Below the pieces are notes generated by a model. The model did no database searches. It worked only from the letters and a program-made list of their open reading frames with translations, and was not told where the DNA came from. Below are positions 23,632-31,948 of a DNA stretch of 34,138 nucleotides, piece after piece. Position numbers and translations under genes: made by a program. The DNA lies in assembly GCA_035651595.1 (NCBI GenBank), contig DASRFJ010000243.1:1-34138 (forward strand). The letters run 5' to 3'. Each line of letters opens with the position of its first letter. Positions within the stretch are counted from its first letter, which is position 1. Source of the stretch: JAFARZ01 sp035651595 (GTDB taxonomy: Bacteria; Actinomycetota; Actinomycetes; Streptosporangiales; Streptosporangiaceae).

Positions 23632-24683
23632 GCGCCCCTTGCCCGCGTTAGCCCTAAGCCGGGCCAGCCCCTAAGCCGGGCCAGCCCTAAGCCGGCCGGC
23701 CACGCCCAGTGGAAGCCGACCACGGTCCGCTCGACCAGGCGCAGGTACTTGTGGACCGAGTACTGGCTGTCCAGCGCCACCTCCTGCTCCTGGGTGACCC
23801 CGCCCTGCATGCCGTCCCAGACTCCCCACCAGACCCCGGACGGCAGCGTCCCCGGATCGAACTCGACCCTGATGTCGATGTTCTCCGCCTTCCGCATGAC
23901 GACGCGGCGGTACTCGCGTTCGTCCGGTCCGTTGTACGCCTCCGGGTACCGGTAGCTGGTCCAGTACTCGAGCGTCAGCGTGTCGCCGGCCGCCAGCACG
24001 TCGGACAGCAGCAGGTGCGTGACCCAGACGCCATCCTGGATCTGGGCGAGCGGCTCCGACAGTCCGCGGCACCCCTGGCCCGCGGTCACCGTGAGCGCGT
24101 TCGTGTCGTAGATGTACGGAATCCGGTCGACATCGGACCGGAGCGCCTCGATCACCTGGAGCGTGCGGGCCCGGAGCGGGCGCCGGTCCGCCCCGATGTG
24201 CAGATGATCGTGCAGTGAGACGGTCTGATGTCCGGGCGGGCCGAGGATCGCGGCGACCTCGGTGATCAGCTCCGGCCGCATGGCGCGCGGCCCGGACAGC
24301 ACGCGCACCCGGCCGGCGCCCTCCCAGAGCCTGGTCAGCTGCTCCCGCTCGCCCTCCGGCAGGTCGAAGGCGTCCATGAACAGGCTCAGCGCGGACTTGC
24401 TCAGCAGCTTGCCGGACAGCACCCGCGATGAGGTGTCCTTGAGCTGGCGCGGCAGCACGTCGGCGTCGCCGGCGTTGCGCGGGTGCTCCCAGAGGTAGTG
24501 CGCCAGGACTTCGGCGACCGCGAGCTGGTTGATCTGCCCGCGCCTGCTCCGTTCCGCATATTGTTCCCATTTGCGCCGGTATCTGCCGGGACGCAGCAGC
24601 AATTCACGCAGGTACGCCGCCGCTGCCTGGGCACCCGGCGAGGTGGCGCCAGCAGACGCTGTATCCGGCGACGGTCCGGCCAC
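23511..24683 (-). CDS. Actinobacterial regulator-like protein with extended C-terminus
   Basis: The 390-residue frame begins with GTG, with GAGG about 5 nt upstream. The first 110 or so residues form an all-helical module (LRELLLRPGRYRRKWEQYA, SALSLFMDAFDLPEGEREQL). A beta-rich domain (about 130-340) follows, with SLHDHLHIGADRRPLRARTL, LTLEYWTSYRYP and VWWGVWDGMQGG. This arrangement is common in actinomycetes as a hypothetical or XRE-like regulator. I recall that such proteins end just after a VVGFHW motif, here VERTVVGFHWAW near residue 342. In this genome the frame misses its stop, crosses a short tandem repeat (23651-23697) and continues about 45 residues into the MFS gene. The function is unknown. 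Confidence 0.75.
   Translation of the reverse strand: MAGPSPDTASAGATSPGAQAAAAYLRELLLRPGRYRRKWEQYAERSRRGQINQLAVAEVLAHYLWEHPRNAGDADVLPRQLKDTSSRVLSGKLLSKSALSLFMDAFDLPEGEREQLTRLWEGAGRVRVLSGPRAMRPELITEVAAILGPPGHQTVSLHDHLHIGADRRPLRARTLQVIEALRSDVDRIPYIYDTNALTVTAGQGCRGLSEPLAQIQDGVWVTHLLLSDVLAAGDTLTLEYWTSYRYPEAYNGPDEREYRRVVMRKAENIDIRVEFDPGTLPSGVWWGVWDGMQGGVTQEQEVALDSQYSVHKYLRLVERTVVGFHWAWPAGLGLARLRGWPGLGLTRARGAWTIRGSRSAGGCCGPAGTSGCTGSRGPSRSPAASSPGWR
23651..23697. repeat. Short tandem repeat at the regulator/MFS junction
   Basis: Three tandem units of GCCCTAAGCCGGGCCA (16, 17 and 14 bp, the second with an extra C, the third shortened) lie between the conserved end of the regulator and the MFS start. 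Each unit contains CTTAGG on the minus strand. TAG is out of frame here, so the frame stays open. Confidence 0.85.
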
Positions 24684-24841
24684 AGTTTCCTCATCGTGTG
24701 AGAACTAAGCGCGACATATGTTAGTTATCGTATGCCTTGATCTCGCCCTAGGGCGTGGTCGTCATGGTGGGGAAATATCGGAGTTTCAGCGGCCTGAGCA
24801 GATGGAGGGTACCGGAACCAGCCAGAAGGGCCATTAGCACG

Positions 24842-25180
24842 ATGCAGATGGGTGGGGCTGCCACGAGGCAGCTGCTAGATAGGTCCTACTTCCTTGACTT
24901 GCTCGGTGACAGTCATAACGGTCTTGGCCGGCATGGCGCGGCCATCGACGCGTACCGAGAAGCTGCGGAAGGGTTCAGGAAACAGGGGGCGCAATGCTCG
25001 TATGCGTTGTGTCTTTTCAAGATCGCCGACAGTTATCTTTCGCTGCGTGAACCATGGCACGCGGTCAGCTTCCTAGAGCTGTGCCTGCCACTGTTGCATG
25101 AGCTGGGCTTGCGGCGCCACGAGGCGCTCGCCGAAGCGCACTTGGCGAGCTGCCGGGAGGTGATCGCGCAACCCAGCTAA
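24842..25180 (+). CDS. TPR-like protein, probably a C-terminal remnant
   Basis: The 112-residue frame holds two or three TPR-like helical hairpins: LLGDSHNGLGRHGAAIDAYR, LFKIADSYLSLREPWHAVSF and a third helix pair to the end. The pattern matches the C-terminal TPR region of SARP/AfsR-like or NB-ARC regulators, whose other domains are missing. Codon use is noticeably less GC-rich than in neighbours (CTAGATAGGTCC, AGTCATAACGG). This suggests a decayed or transferred piece. The frame is open back to 24755, but the upstream residues carry no recognisable domain, and no start has a good ribosome site. Confidence 0.45.
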   Translation: MQMGGAATRQLLDRSYFLDLLGDSHNGLGRHGAAIDAYREAAEGFRKQGAQCSYALCLFKIADSYLSLREPWHAVSFLELCLPLLHELGLRRHEALAEAHLASCREVIAQPS

Positions 25181-25200
25181 CGGCTTGGGGAGGGAAGGTG

Positions 25201-25236
25201 GCGGCCGCGGGTGTCCCGCGGCCGCTGCCGCCTTTT
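25201..25236 (+). terminator. Intrinsic terminator after the TPR gene
   Basis: GCGGCCGCGGG (25201-25211) and CCCGCGGCCGC (25215-25225) form an 11-bp perfect stem with a 3-nt loop, followed by TGCCGCCTTTT. It lies 20 bp after the stop codon. Confidence 0.7.
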
Positions 25237-25258
25237 AAAATCCCTGCTCAACAGGGCT

Positions 25259-25298
25259 GCCTGGCGGCACCGACTGCCCCCGGCCGGCGCCGCCAGGC
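25259..25298. other. Second inverted repeat before marR
   Basis: GCCTGGCGGC (25259-25268) pairs perfectly with GCCGCCAGGC (25289-25298), a 10-bp stem with a 20-nt loop. It sits between the terminator and the MarR gene, and could be a second terminator or a MarR operator. Confidence 0.4.
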
Positions 25299-25363
25299 GT
25301 TAGCATGCGCGACGTGCGCAGTAATCAGTCGCAGTAGTTGCCGCGGAAAGGTACATTCTTTAC

Positions 25364-25843
25364 GTGCCCTGGGAGGACGGGGAGCCGCGCTGGCTCAGTG
25401 ACGACGAGCAGCAGACCTGGCGCGCCGCTCTGCACACGCACAAGATGCTGCTCCGCCAGCTGGATCGGGACCTGCACGCGGACGGGCTGAGTTCGCACGA
25501 CTACGAGATCCTGGTCTGCCTGTCCGAGGCGCCCGATCAGCGCCTGCGGATGACCGAGCTTGCCGACATTACCAGCCAGTCCCGCAGCCGGCTGTCGCAC
25601 CAGATCACCCGGATGGAGGGCCGCGACCTGGTCCGCCGGGAGGAGTGCGAGGGCGACAAACGGGGCACCTGGGCGGTGCTCACCGAATCCGGCATGGCGA
25701 CGATCGTACGGGTGGCGCCGCGGCACGTGGAGAGCGTGCGCAAACACTTCATCGACCGGATGACGCCACGGCAGCTGGACGAGCTGCGGACCGCGTACCA
25801 GCCGATCTACGACTACCTGCGCAAGATCAGGGACCGGGACTAA
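25364..25843 (+). CDS. MarR-family transcriptional regulator
   Basis: The 159-residue protein has the MarR winged helix: dimerisation helix (HTHKMLLRQLDRDLHADGLSS), recognition region with MTELADITSQSRSRLSHQI, wing (VRREECEGDKRGTWAVLTESG) and C-terminal helices. Family members are ligand-responsive repressors of stress, efflux or degradation genes. Start is GTG with no strong ribosome site. It is convergent with the GNAT gene (5 bp between stops). Its target is not evident. Confidence 0.88.
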   Translation: MPWEDGEPRWLSDDEQQTWRAALHTHKMLLRQLDRDLHADGLSSHDYEILVCLSEAPDQRLRMTELADITSQSRSRLSHQITRMEGRDLVRREECEGDKRGTWAVLTESGMATIVRVAPRHVESVRKHFIDRMTPRQLDELRTAYQPIYDYLRKIRDRD

Positions 25844-25848
25844 GTCGC

Positions 25849-26706
25849 TTAGAACAGCACCGACATGAACCGCCCGGCGTCGGTGAAGCCTACCCGCCGG
25901 TAAGTTGCCCGGGCAGGGGCGTTGAAGTCGTTCACGTAAAGCGAAACCACCGGCGCGATCGTCCTGGCGGCCTCCGCGACCACCGCGGCCATGCCCGGCG
26001 CGGCCAGCCCGCGGCCCCGGCAGTCCGGCCGGACCCAGACGCCCTGGACCTGGCAGACCTGCGGAGTGACCGCCCCGATCTCGGCCTTGAAGATCACCTG
26101 ACCGTTTTCGATCCTGGCGAACGCGCGGCCGGTGCGGATCAGCTGCTCCATCCTGGCCCGGTAGGAGGCGCCGCCGTCGCCGGAGGTGGGCGACACGCCG
26201 ACCTCCTCGGTGAACATCGCCACGCAGGCTGGCCACAAGATGTCGGCTTCGCTCATCCGGACCCGCCGGACCAGGGGGTCGGGCGGGACCTGCGGCGGCC
26301 CGTTGGTGGCCAGCACCGGCTGGACCGCGCGGACCTCCCTGGCGGGTCCCCAGTGCGGCCGTAGCAGGCCCCACAGCGCCTGGATGTCCTGCGCTGGCCC
26401 GACGACCGAGGAACAGCGCCGGCCCTGCCGTAGCGCCTTCTCCGCGAACGCCGCGATCGCCTCCGGGGTGGCGGCCACCGGGACCAGGTTCGCGCCTGAA
26501 TAGCAGAGCGATTCCAGCCGCCCGCTCGGCCCGTGACCCCACAGCTGCGCGCCCAGCCGTCCGGGCGCGAGCCCGTGCGACCGCACGCGCGAACCCACGA
26601 AGACGTTGGTGACCGGATCACGGTCACAGATCGCGAGCACCGCCCCGCGGTCCCGCTCGTCAAGCAGCCGCACCGTGGCGGACCACGGCGGCTTCACACG
26701 CAGCAC
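25849..26706 (-). CDS. DUF4081-GNAT N-acetyltransferase
   Basis: The 285-residue protein has an N-terminal DUF4081-like domain (VRLLDERDRGAVLAICDRDPVTNVFV) and a C-terminal GNAT domain with the acetyl-CoA loop VWVRPDCRGRGLAAPGM and the terminal strand LYVNDFNAPARATYRRVGF. This pairing is an actinobacterial family of unknown substrate. It often lies near isoprenoid genes elsewhere, but not here. Start is GTG, with no evident ribosome site. It follows the hydrolase gene by 51 bp on the same strand. Confidence 0.85.
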   Translation of the reverse strand: MLRVKPPWSATVRLLDERDRGAVLAICDRDPVTNVFVGSRVRSHGLAPGRLGAQLWGHGPSGRLESLCYSGANLVPVAATPEAIAAFAEKALRQGRRCSSVVGPAQDIQALWGLLRPHWGPAREVRAVQPVLATNGPPQVPPDPLVRRVRMSEADILWPACVAMFTEEVGVSPTSGDGGASYRARMEQLIRTGRAFARIENGQVIFKAEIGAVTPQVCQVQGVWVRPDCRGRGLAAPGMAAVVAEAARTIAPVVSLYVNDFNAPARATYRRVGFTDAGRFMSVLF

Positions 26707-26757
26707 AATTACACTCTACTTATCTCATAACGGCCTTGGTGCTTCTCATGGGCCCCG

Positions 26758-28371
26758 TTACCCGCCAGCACTGGGATCGGGGACCGCGGGGCAGGTCGCG
26801 TTGACCAGGCCGGGGCCGTCCGGCAGTGTTCCGGTGGCCAGGTAGGCGTTGAGGTAATTCTGCACGCATGTGTCCGGTGGCTGTTCCAGCGACTGCCCGT
26901 GGTTCCCGCCGCCCCGCACGACCACCATCCGCGCGGCGGGCAGCAGCGCCTTGTGGGCGTGCTGGGCGCCCTCGTAGGGGGTGGCGGGGTCCAGGGTGCC
27001 CTGGAGCATCAAGATGCCGGGCAGGCCGTTGTCCTTGACCTGGAGCGGCTTGCTGGGGCCTTTGACCGGCCAGAACGCGCAGGCGGCGTTGAACCAGGTG
27101 TTGTCCCAGGCCTGGAACGGGGCGGCCTTGTAGACGGTCTCGGTGTCCGATTGCCACTTGGCCCAGTTGCGCGGCCAGTTCACGTCCGAGCACTGCACCG
27201 CGTTGTAGATCGCGAACTCGTTCTCGTTCTGGGCGCCGTTCTGCTGGTACTGGGTGACCATGTCCGACGTCTGGCCCTGGTTGAGGTAGCCGGACAATGC
27301 CTGGGCCAAGCCGGGCCACAGCGTGTCCAGGTACCCGCCGAGCAGGAACGTGTCGTCGAACTCGTCCGCGCCGATCAGCGGGCGGCCGGCCACGCTGATC
27401 GGGTGCTTCAGCAGTTCGTTGCGGGCCTTGTACCAGTTGGCCTGGACCTGTTGTGCGGTGCTGCCTAGCTGGTAGGTGGCGTCGTTGCTGGCGACCCAGG
27501 CGAAGAACGCCTCCATCCGGCCCTGGAACGCGTAGTCCTGCGTGATGTTGTCGTCGTACCAGACGCCGGTGGGATCGACGGTGCTGTCGAGCACCATGCG
27601 GCGCACCCGGCCGGGGAACAGCGTGGCGTACACCTCGCCGAGGTAGGTGCCGTAGGAGAACGCGAAGTAGTTCAGCTTCGACACGCCGAACGCGCCGCGG
27701 ATCGAGTCCAGGTCCTTGGCGGCGTCCACCGTGGTCATATACGGCAGCAACCAGCCGAACCGCTGCTCGCAGTCCTGCGCATACCGCTTCGCCCGGTTGA
27801 CCAGAACCTGCTCGGCGGCCTTGTCTTTCGGGACGTAGTTCGGGCGTACCGTGCCGAAGAACGCCGGATCGCAGCTCAGCGCCGGCTGCGACGAGCCCAC
27901 GCCGCGCGGGTCGAAGCCGACGATGTCGTAGTCCGCCGCGACGCCAGGGCTCAGCCCCTGTGCCGCCGCCGCGGCGAGCGGCAGCCCGTCACCGCCCGGC
28001 CCGCCGGGGTTCACCAGCAGGATGCCCTGCTGCTGACTGCGGGGTGCGGTGGCGGGCACCATGTCGAGCGCCAGCGTGATGTGGCGTCCACCGGGATCGG
28101 CGTAGTTGAGCGGCACGCTCACCGACGTGCACTGCACGTTGCCGCCCTGGGAGGGGCAGGCGTGCCAGCGCAGCGTGCTGTGCGTCGGCACGATGCTCGC
28201 CTCGGTGGCGGTCGTCGCTGGGGTCTGGGGCGTCGCTGGGGTCTGGGGCGCGCTTTGCGCCCCGGTCGAGCCGCTGCTCGACGACGTGCAGGCGGAAACG
28301 GCGAGCAGGGCCGCGGCAACAGCACCGGCGATCTGACCGGCACGGACGACGCGGGCGGAGCGGAAAAGCAT
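26758..28371 (-). CDS. Secreted TAP-type alpha/beta hydrolase lipoprotein
   Basis: From ATG 28371 the protein has 537 residues. A signal peptide with lipobox LLAVSAC (Cys28) leads to a Ser/Thr/Pro-rich linker, then the alpha/beta-hydrolase core: oxyanion strand NPGGPGGDG (121-129), FDPRGVGSS, nucleophile Ser239 in FAFSYGTYLGE and the C-terminal TAP-like domain with Asp461 (GTLDPATPYEG) and His491 (GGGNHGQ). This matches tripeptidyl or prolyl aminopeptidases secreted by streptomycetes. The frame stays open 99 codons further upstream, but that part is repetitive low-complexity DNA and precedes the signal peptide, so it is excluded. The protein is probably anchored on the outer face of the membrane. 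Confidence 0.9.
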   Translation of the reverse strand: MLFRSARVVRAGQIAGAVAAALLAVSACTSSSSGSTGAQSAPQTPATPQTPATTATEASIVPTHSTLRWHACPSQGGNVQCTSVSVPLNYADPGGRHITLALDMVPATAPRSQQQGILLVNPGGPGGDGLPLAAAAAQGLSPGVAADYDIVGFDPRGVGSSQPALSCDPAFFGTVRPNYVPKDKAAEQVLVNRAKRYAQDCEQRFGWLLPYMTTVDAAKDLDSIRGAFGVSKLNYFAFSYGTYLGEVYATLFPGRVRRMVLDSTVDPTGVWYDDNITQDYAFQGRMEAFFAWVASNDATYQLGSTAQQVQANWYKARNELLKHPISVAGRPLIGADEFDDTFLLGGYLDTLWPGLAQALSGYLNQGQTSDMVTQYQQNGAQNENEFAIYNAVQCSDVNWPRNWAKWQSDTETVYKAAPFQAWDNTWFNAACAFWPVKGPSKPLQVKDNGLPGILMLQGTLDPATPYEGAQHAHKALLPAARMVVVRGGGNHGQSLEQPPDTCVQNYLNAYLATGTLPDGPGLVNATCPAVPDPSAGG

Positions 28372-28470
28372 TCCCCCATCATGCCCGATCCTCCCGAGTG
28401 CCACCGGCCACCGCCACACCCGCCCCGACACCCCGGCCCGACGCCCGCCCCAGCCGCCCGCGTCCCCAGC

Positions 28471-28530
28471 CGCCCGCGTCCCGCCGCGCCCGCCCGCGTC
28501 CCGCCGCGCCCGGCCGCGTCCCGCCGCGCC
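28471..28530. repeat. 20-bp tandem repeat upstream of the hydrolase
   Basis: Three adjacent 20-bp units of CGCCCGCGTCCCGCCGCGCC (the third with two changes) are flanked by partial units from about 28454 to 28540. The array lies 100-170 bp upstream of the hydrolase start and could affect its promoter. Confidence 0.85.
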
Positions 28531-28592
28531 CGGCCGCGTGCACCCCCGGCAGGCCACACGGGCCTCACCAGTCGCACCGGTAACGCTACGGC

Positions 28593-28667
28593 TGTCTTGG
28601 TACCCGTTCGGAGGGGCTGGCGGCCCGGTATGTCCCGGTTTGCGGTCGACGTCCGGGTACCAAGACA
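28593..28667. repeat. 75-bp element with perfect 14-bp terminal inverted repeats
   Basis: TGTCTTGGTACCCG (28593-28606) is the exact reverse complement of 28654-28667; 47 nt lie between. It starts about 40 bp past the ATPase stop (28706), so it may end the sugar-transport transcript. The terminal repeats also fit a miniature mobile element. No clear T-run or target duplication. Confidence 0.75.
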
Positions 28668-28705
28668 CGCGTAGCCTTAGCAGACTCGGGACGCCGGGCG
28701 GGCGG

Positions 28706-29497
28706 CTAGGCGGAGCGCTGGCGTTCCTCGAGAGCCTTGCGGTATTCGGCCACGACGATTTCGGTGAGCTCCTCGACCGAAGTATCCGCGCTGCGCTTGT
28801 CCAGGGTGATCCGCCCGCCTTGAAGCAGGTTCACCCGGTCGCAGACGTCGAGGACCTGGCCGTAGTTGTGCGCGATGATGATGATCGACATGCCGCCGTG
28901 TTCCTTGAGCCGGCGCACCAGGTCGAGGATCATCGCGCCTTCCTTGACGCCCATCGCGGCCAGCGGCTCGTCGAGCAGCAGGACCTTGGCGTCGGAGTAG
29001 ACCGACCTGGCTACCGCGATGGCCTGGCGCTGGCCACCGGACAGCATCGCTACCTCGGCGTTGACCGACGGGATGTTGACGCCGATCTCGTCCAGGTGCT
29101 CCCTGGCCAGCTTGCGCATCATCCTGGTGCGCAGCAGCGGGATCGGCCGGGTAACCGGCTCCCGGTTCAGGAACATGTTCTGGTACACAGGGAGCTGGTT
29201 GACCAGCGCCAGGTCCTGGTACACCACGTCGATGCCGGCCGACCTGGCCTGCTGCACCGAGTTCCACGAGACCTCGTTGCCCTCCAGGTACATGGTCCCC
29301 GAGGTGGGCGGCTGGAAGCCGCAGATGATCTTGATAAGGGTGGACTTACCCGCCCCGTTGTCACCGAGCAGGCCGAGGATCTCACCGCGGCCAAGCCGGA
29401 GGCTGACGTCCCGCAGCGCGGTGACCGCGCCGTAGCGCTTGGAGATGTGCTCGACCCGCAGGATGTCGCCAGTGGGCTCGGGTGTCTCGATGCTCAT
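28706..29497 (-). CDS. Sugar ABC transporter ATP-binding protein
   Basis: The 263-residue single-domain ATPase powers carbohydrate uptake. Walker A is GDNGAGKST (45-53), the signature LSGGQRQAIAVARS (152-165), Walker B VLLLDEP (172-178) and the switch histidine in IIIIAHN. It resembles the one-domain FrcA type rather than the two-domain RbsA/XylG type. After Walker B the usual DEPTAALG is DEPLAAMGVKE. A GGGAGA site lies about 6 nt before the ATG, and the permease stop is 13 bp upstream. It is the last gene of the importer operon. Confidence 0.94.
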   Translation of the reverse strand: MSIETPEPTGDILRVEHISKRYGAVTALRDVSLRLGRGEILGLLGDNGAGKSTLIKIICGFQPPTSGTMYLEGNEVSWNSVQQARSAGIDVVYQDLALVNQLPVYQNMFLNREPVTRPIPLLRTRMMRKLAREHLDEIGVNIPSVNAEVAMLSGGQRQAIAVARSVYSDAKVLLLDEPLAAMGVKEGAMILDLVRRLKEHGGMSIIIIAHNYGQVLDVCDRVNLLQGGRITLDKRSADTSVEELTEIVVAEYRKALEERQRSA

Positions 29498-29510
29498 GCG
29501 AAGTCTCCCG

Positions 29511-30563
29511 TCAGACCCGGCTATGCAGACGGCCAGCGCTGCGCAGCTTGTTGATTTGCGTGTTGGCGATCATCGCGACCAGAATCGCGGCGCCCTCGAT
29601 GATCTGGAGCTTGTCCGACGCGATACCTCGGAGGTTGAAGCCGTCCTGCAAGATTGCCAGCGCGAGCATGCCCAGCCACAGCCCGATGACCGTGCCGGAG
29701 CCGCCGGTCATCGCCGTGCCGCCGATGACCACACCGGCCAGCGACACGAGGACCACCGTCAACTGCCCGGCGGACGGGTCGATGGTGTTGATCCGGAAGG
29801 CCTCCTCGATGCCGGCCAGCGCGCCGAGCGCGGAGGTGACCATGAAGTTGCCGACCTTGATCCAGTTGACCTTGATGCCGGACTCACGCGCGCCGAGCAG
29901 GTTCCCGCCCACCGCGATCGTGTACAGCCCCCACCGGGTACGGGTGAGTATCACCTGGAAGAGGATGACCAGGACGGTGGCCCAGATGAACTCCGACCAG
30001 CCCTCGCCGCCGAACCAGCGGCCGAGGCCTATCTCGCCGGGCGGCATCGGGATCTGCTGCGAGGACGACCAGACCAGCGTGAGGCCGTAGAGGATGAACC
30101 CGGTGGCCAGCGTGGTGATCAGCGACGGCACGCCGAACATCGTGGTGATGACGCCGTTGAACAGCCCGACCAGCGACAGCACGGCCACCGTGAGCACGAT
30201 GGCGGCGAACACCGGCAAACCGGAGTCGTAGAAGAAGTGCACCACGAACGGTGACAGCGTCCACACGAAGCCGACCGAGATGTCGATTTCGCCAGCGATC
30301 ATCAAGAACACCAGGCCGATGCCCGCGATCGTGTACGGCGCCAGGTACTGGGCGATGTTGACGTAGCTGTTGTGGTTGGTGAAACCGGTCGTCGACACCG
30401 CGAAGTAGATGAACATCACGACGGCGATGAGCAGGACGCTCGCCTCGCGCTGTCGCAGGAATATCTCGCCCGCCCGTCTGGCGATATCACCCGCGCCGCT
30501 CCCGCCCCCGGGGCCTGGTGGCGGTCCCATGACTTCCGCGCTGCGCTCAGCGGTCTCGCTCAC
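29511..30563 (-). CDS. Sugar ABC transporter permease (RbsC/FrcC-like)
   Basis: The 350-residue membrane protein has eight to ten hydrophobic segments and the BPD_transp_2 family motifs: AGEIDISVGF (about 136-145) near the middle and the loop region with AVGGNLLGARESGIKVNW. Near the end are GGTAMTGGSGTVIGLWLG and the terminal helix. This type imports pentoses, hexoses or polyols with a periplasmic-binding-protein partner. Start is GTG with a GAGG site 4 nt upstream. It is preceded by a strong intercistronic hairpin and followed by the ATPase after 13 bp. Confidence 0.94.
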   Translation of the reverse strand: MSETAERSAEVMGPPPGPGGGSGAGDIARRAGEIFLRQREASVLLIAVVMFIYFAVSTTGFTNHNSYVNIAQYLAPYTIAGIGLVFLMIAGEIDISVGFVWTLSPFVVHFFYDSGLPVFAAIVLTVAVLSLVGLFNGVITTMFGVPSLITTLATGFILYGLTLVWSSSQQIPMPPGEIGLGRWFGGEGWSEFIWATVLVILFQVILTRTRWGLYTIAVGGNLLGARESGIKVNWIKVGNFMVTSALGALAGIEEAFRINTIDPSAGQLTVVLVSLAGVVIGGTAMTGGSGTVIGLWLGMLALAILQDGFNLRGIASDKLQIIEGAAILVAMIANTQINKLRSAGRLHSRV

Positions 30564-30598
30564 GTCGCCTCATCCATTCCTAGCAGTTGCCCACCGGG

Positions 30599-30640
30599 TC
30601 GCGGCGGTTCACCGGGGACGGCCCGGATGAACCGCCGCGA
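30599..30640 (-). promoter_or_regulatory. Intercistronic hairpin between binding-protein and permease genes
   Basis: A 13-bp perfect inverted repeat (30599-30611 with 30628-30640) is extended by CCGGG/CCCGG (30612-30616, 30622-30626) with one bulged base and loop GACGG. No T-run follows. It suits stabilising the upstream message or damping downstream translation, giving excess binding protein. Confidence 0.65.
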
Positions 30641-30666
30641 TCCGTTATGCCCAGTATTTACCCTCG

Positions 30667-31818
30667 TCAGACCGAGATCGCGCCGGTGTGCGGGATGTAC
30701 TTCTGCGCGGACGTCGAACCCTCGAACCGGGACTGCTGCGCCACGTACGGGTCGACGTTGGACTTGGTCACGAACTTCAGGCCGGTGTCCGTCGCCGGCG
30801 GAGACACCAGCCCGCCAGAGAGATGCCACAGGTACAGGTACAGCGTGGGCAGGAACCCCTGGAGGTACGGCGACTGGTCGATGGTGAAGCTGACCTGACC
30901 CTGCTGGACAGCGGTCAGCGTGTTCGGCTCCAGGTCGAAGCCGCCAGCCGCCACCTTGCCAACCAGGTTGTACTTCGCCAGCGAGGAGCCGAGCAGCGAG
31001 GTGCTGCCGCCGTCCACCGCGAAGATGCCCTGGATCGACGACCCGTGTGACTGCAGGAACTGCGGGATGGACTGCGACTCCTGGGTCGACGAGGTACCGG
31101 AGTCGAAACCCTTGCTGCCGAACATCACGTTCATGCCAGCTGCCTGCAGGGCGGCGGCCGCGCCGTCCATACGCGGCTGAATGTTCAGCGAGCCAGGCTG
31201 AGAGATCACGCCGACCACGGTGTCGCCCTTCTTCAGCAGCGAGGCGAGCCTGGTGCCGACCTCCTTGCCTGAGGTGAGCAGGTCCTGGCCGATGTAGGCC
31301 AGGCCGTTGGTGGGGTTGTCCGACGCACCGTTCGCGTTGTAGGTGACGACCGGGATGCCCTGCTGGAGGGCACCGTTGATCGGTGAGACGAACGCCGTGG
31401 CGTCGGTCACCGTGGTCGCGATGCCCGCCGTGTTCGCAGTGACCGCGCTCTGGAACGAGGACAGCATGGTGGACACCGTCGGCTGGGTGGACAGCGCGCC
31501 GGTCCAGTGCGGGGTAGGCAGGCCGAGCAACGCGGCGCAGTCCGCCATCGCGTACTGGGTCGGCGTGAAGAACGCGTTGTCGGTGACGTGGTTGACGAAG
31601 GTGAACTGCCACTTCGGCGTCGTCGGGAAGTTACCCGCCGCTGCCTTGGCCTGCGCGGCACTGCTCGAAGAGGAACTGCTGCACGCGGCGATCAGCGCCG
31701 AAGCGGCCGCGGTCGCGCTGAACAGGCCAGCTCCCTCAAGGAGGCGGCGCCGGGACGGCCCATCCTTCATATTGAGGGTCTGAATCGCCTCGTCGACCAC
31801 TGGGTCGATCTTTTTCAC
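30667..31818 (-). CDS. Sugar ABC transporter substrate-binding lipoprotein
   Basis: GTG at 31818 is chosen because a GGAGG site lies 5 nt upstream; an in-frame ATG at 31830 contains that same site. The 383-residue protein has a twin-arginine-like signal (PSRRRLLEGAG, residues 21-31) and lipobox cysteine 46 (ALIAAC), so it is a Tat-type lipoprotein. The body is a type I periplasmic-binding fold, Peripla_BP_4-like: strand VNHVTDNAFFTPTQYAMADC, GIPVVTYNANG, GTRLASLLKKGDTVVGVIS, and IQGIFAVDGGSTSLLGSSL, ending with GQVSFTIDQSPYLQGF, typical of RbsB/XylF-type proteins. The ligand is not decidable from sequence alone. It is the first gene of the importer operon. Confidence 0.92.
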   Translation of the reverse strand: MKKIDPVVDEAIQTLNMKDGPSRRRLLEGAGLFSATAAASALIAACSSSSSSSAAQAKAAAGNFPTTPKWQFTFVNHVTDNAFFTPTQYAMADCAALLGLPTPHWTGALSTQPTVSTMLSSFQSAVTANTAGIATTVTDATAFVSPINGALQQGIPVVTYNANGASDNPTNGLAYIGQDLLTSGKEVGTRLASLLKKGDTVVGVISQPGSLNIQPRMDGAAAALQAAGMNVMFGSKGFDSGTSSTQESQSIPQFLQSHGSSIQGIFAVDGGSTSLLGSSLAKYNLVGKVAAGGFDLEPNTLTAVQQGQVSFTIDQSPYLQGFLPTLYLYLWHLSGGLVSPPATDTGLKFVTKSNVDPYVAQQSRFEGSTSAQKYIPHTGAISV

Positions 31819-31948
31819 AAGGACCTCCATGATTTTCTCGGGACTGGCTACTCTCCCGAGCCGAGCCCGCCGCGTACGCCGCGAACCCCGTCGACTTTGT
31901 CGTGAGAGTGGTAACGCGCGATTTCTGTTGTTCCGCTGACTGACCGCC

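Noticed and set aside
22333..23955. A 540-codon plus-strand frame across the MFS and regulator genes
   Set aside because: Antisense shadow with Arg/Gln/His-rich low complexity.
28372..28668. 99-codon N-terminal extension of the TAP-type hydrolase
   Set aside because: Would precede the signal peptide and is coded by tandem-repeat DNA; ATG 28371 starts the signal peptide.
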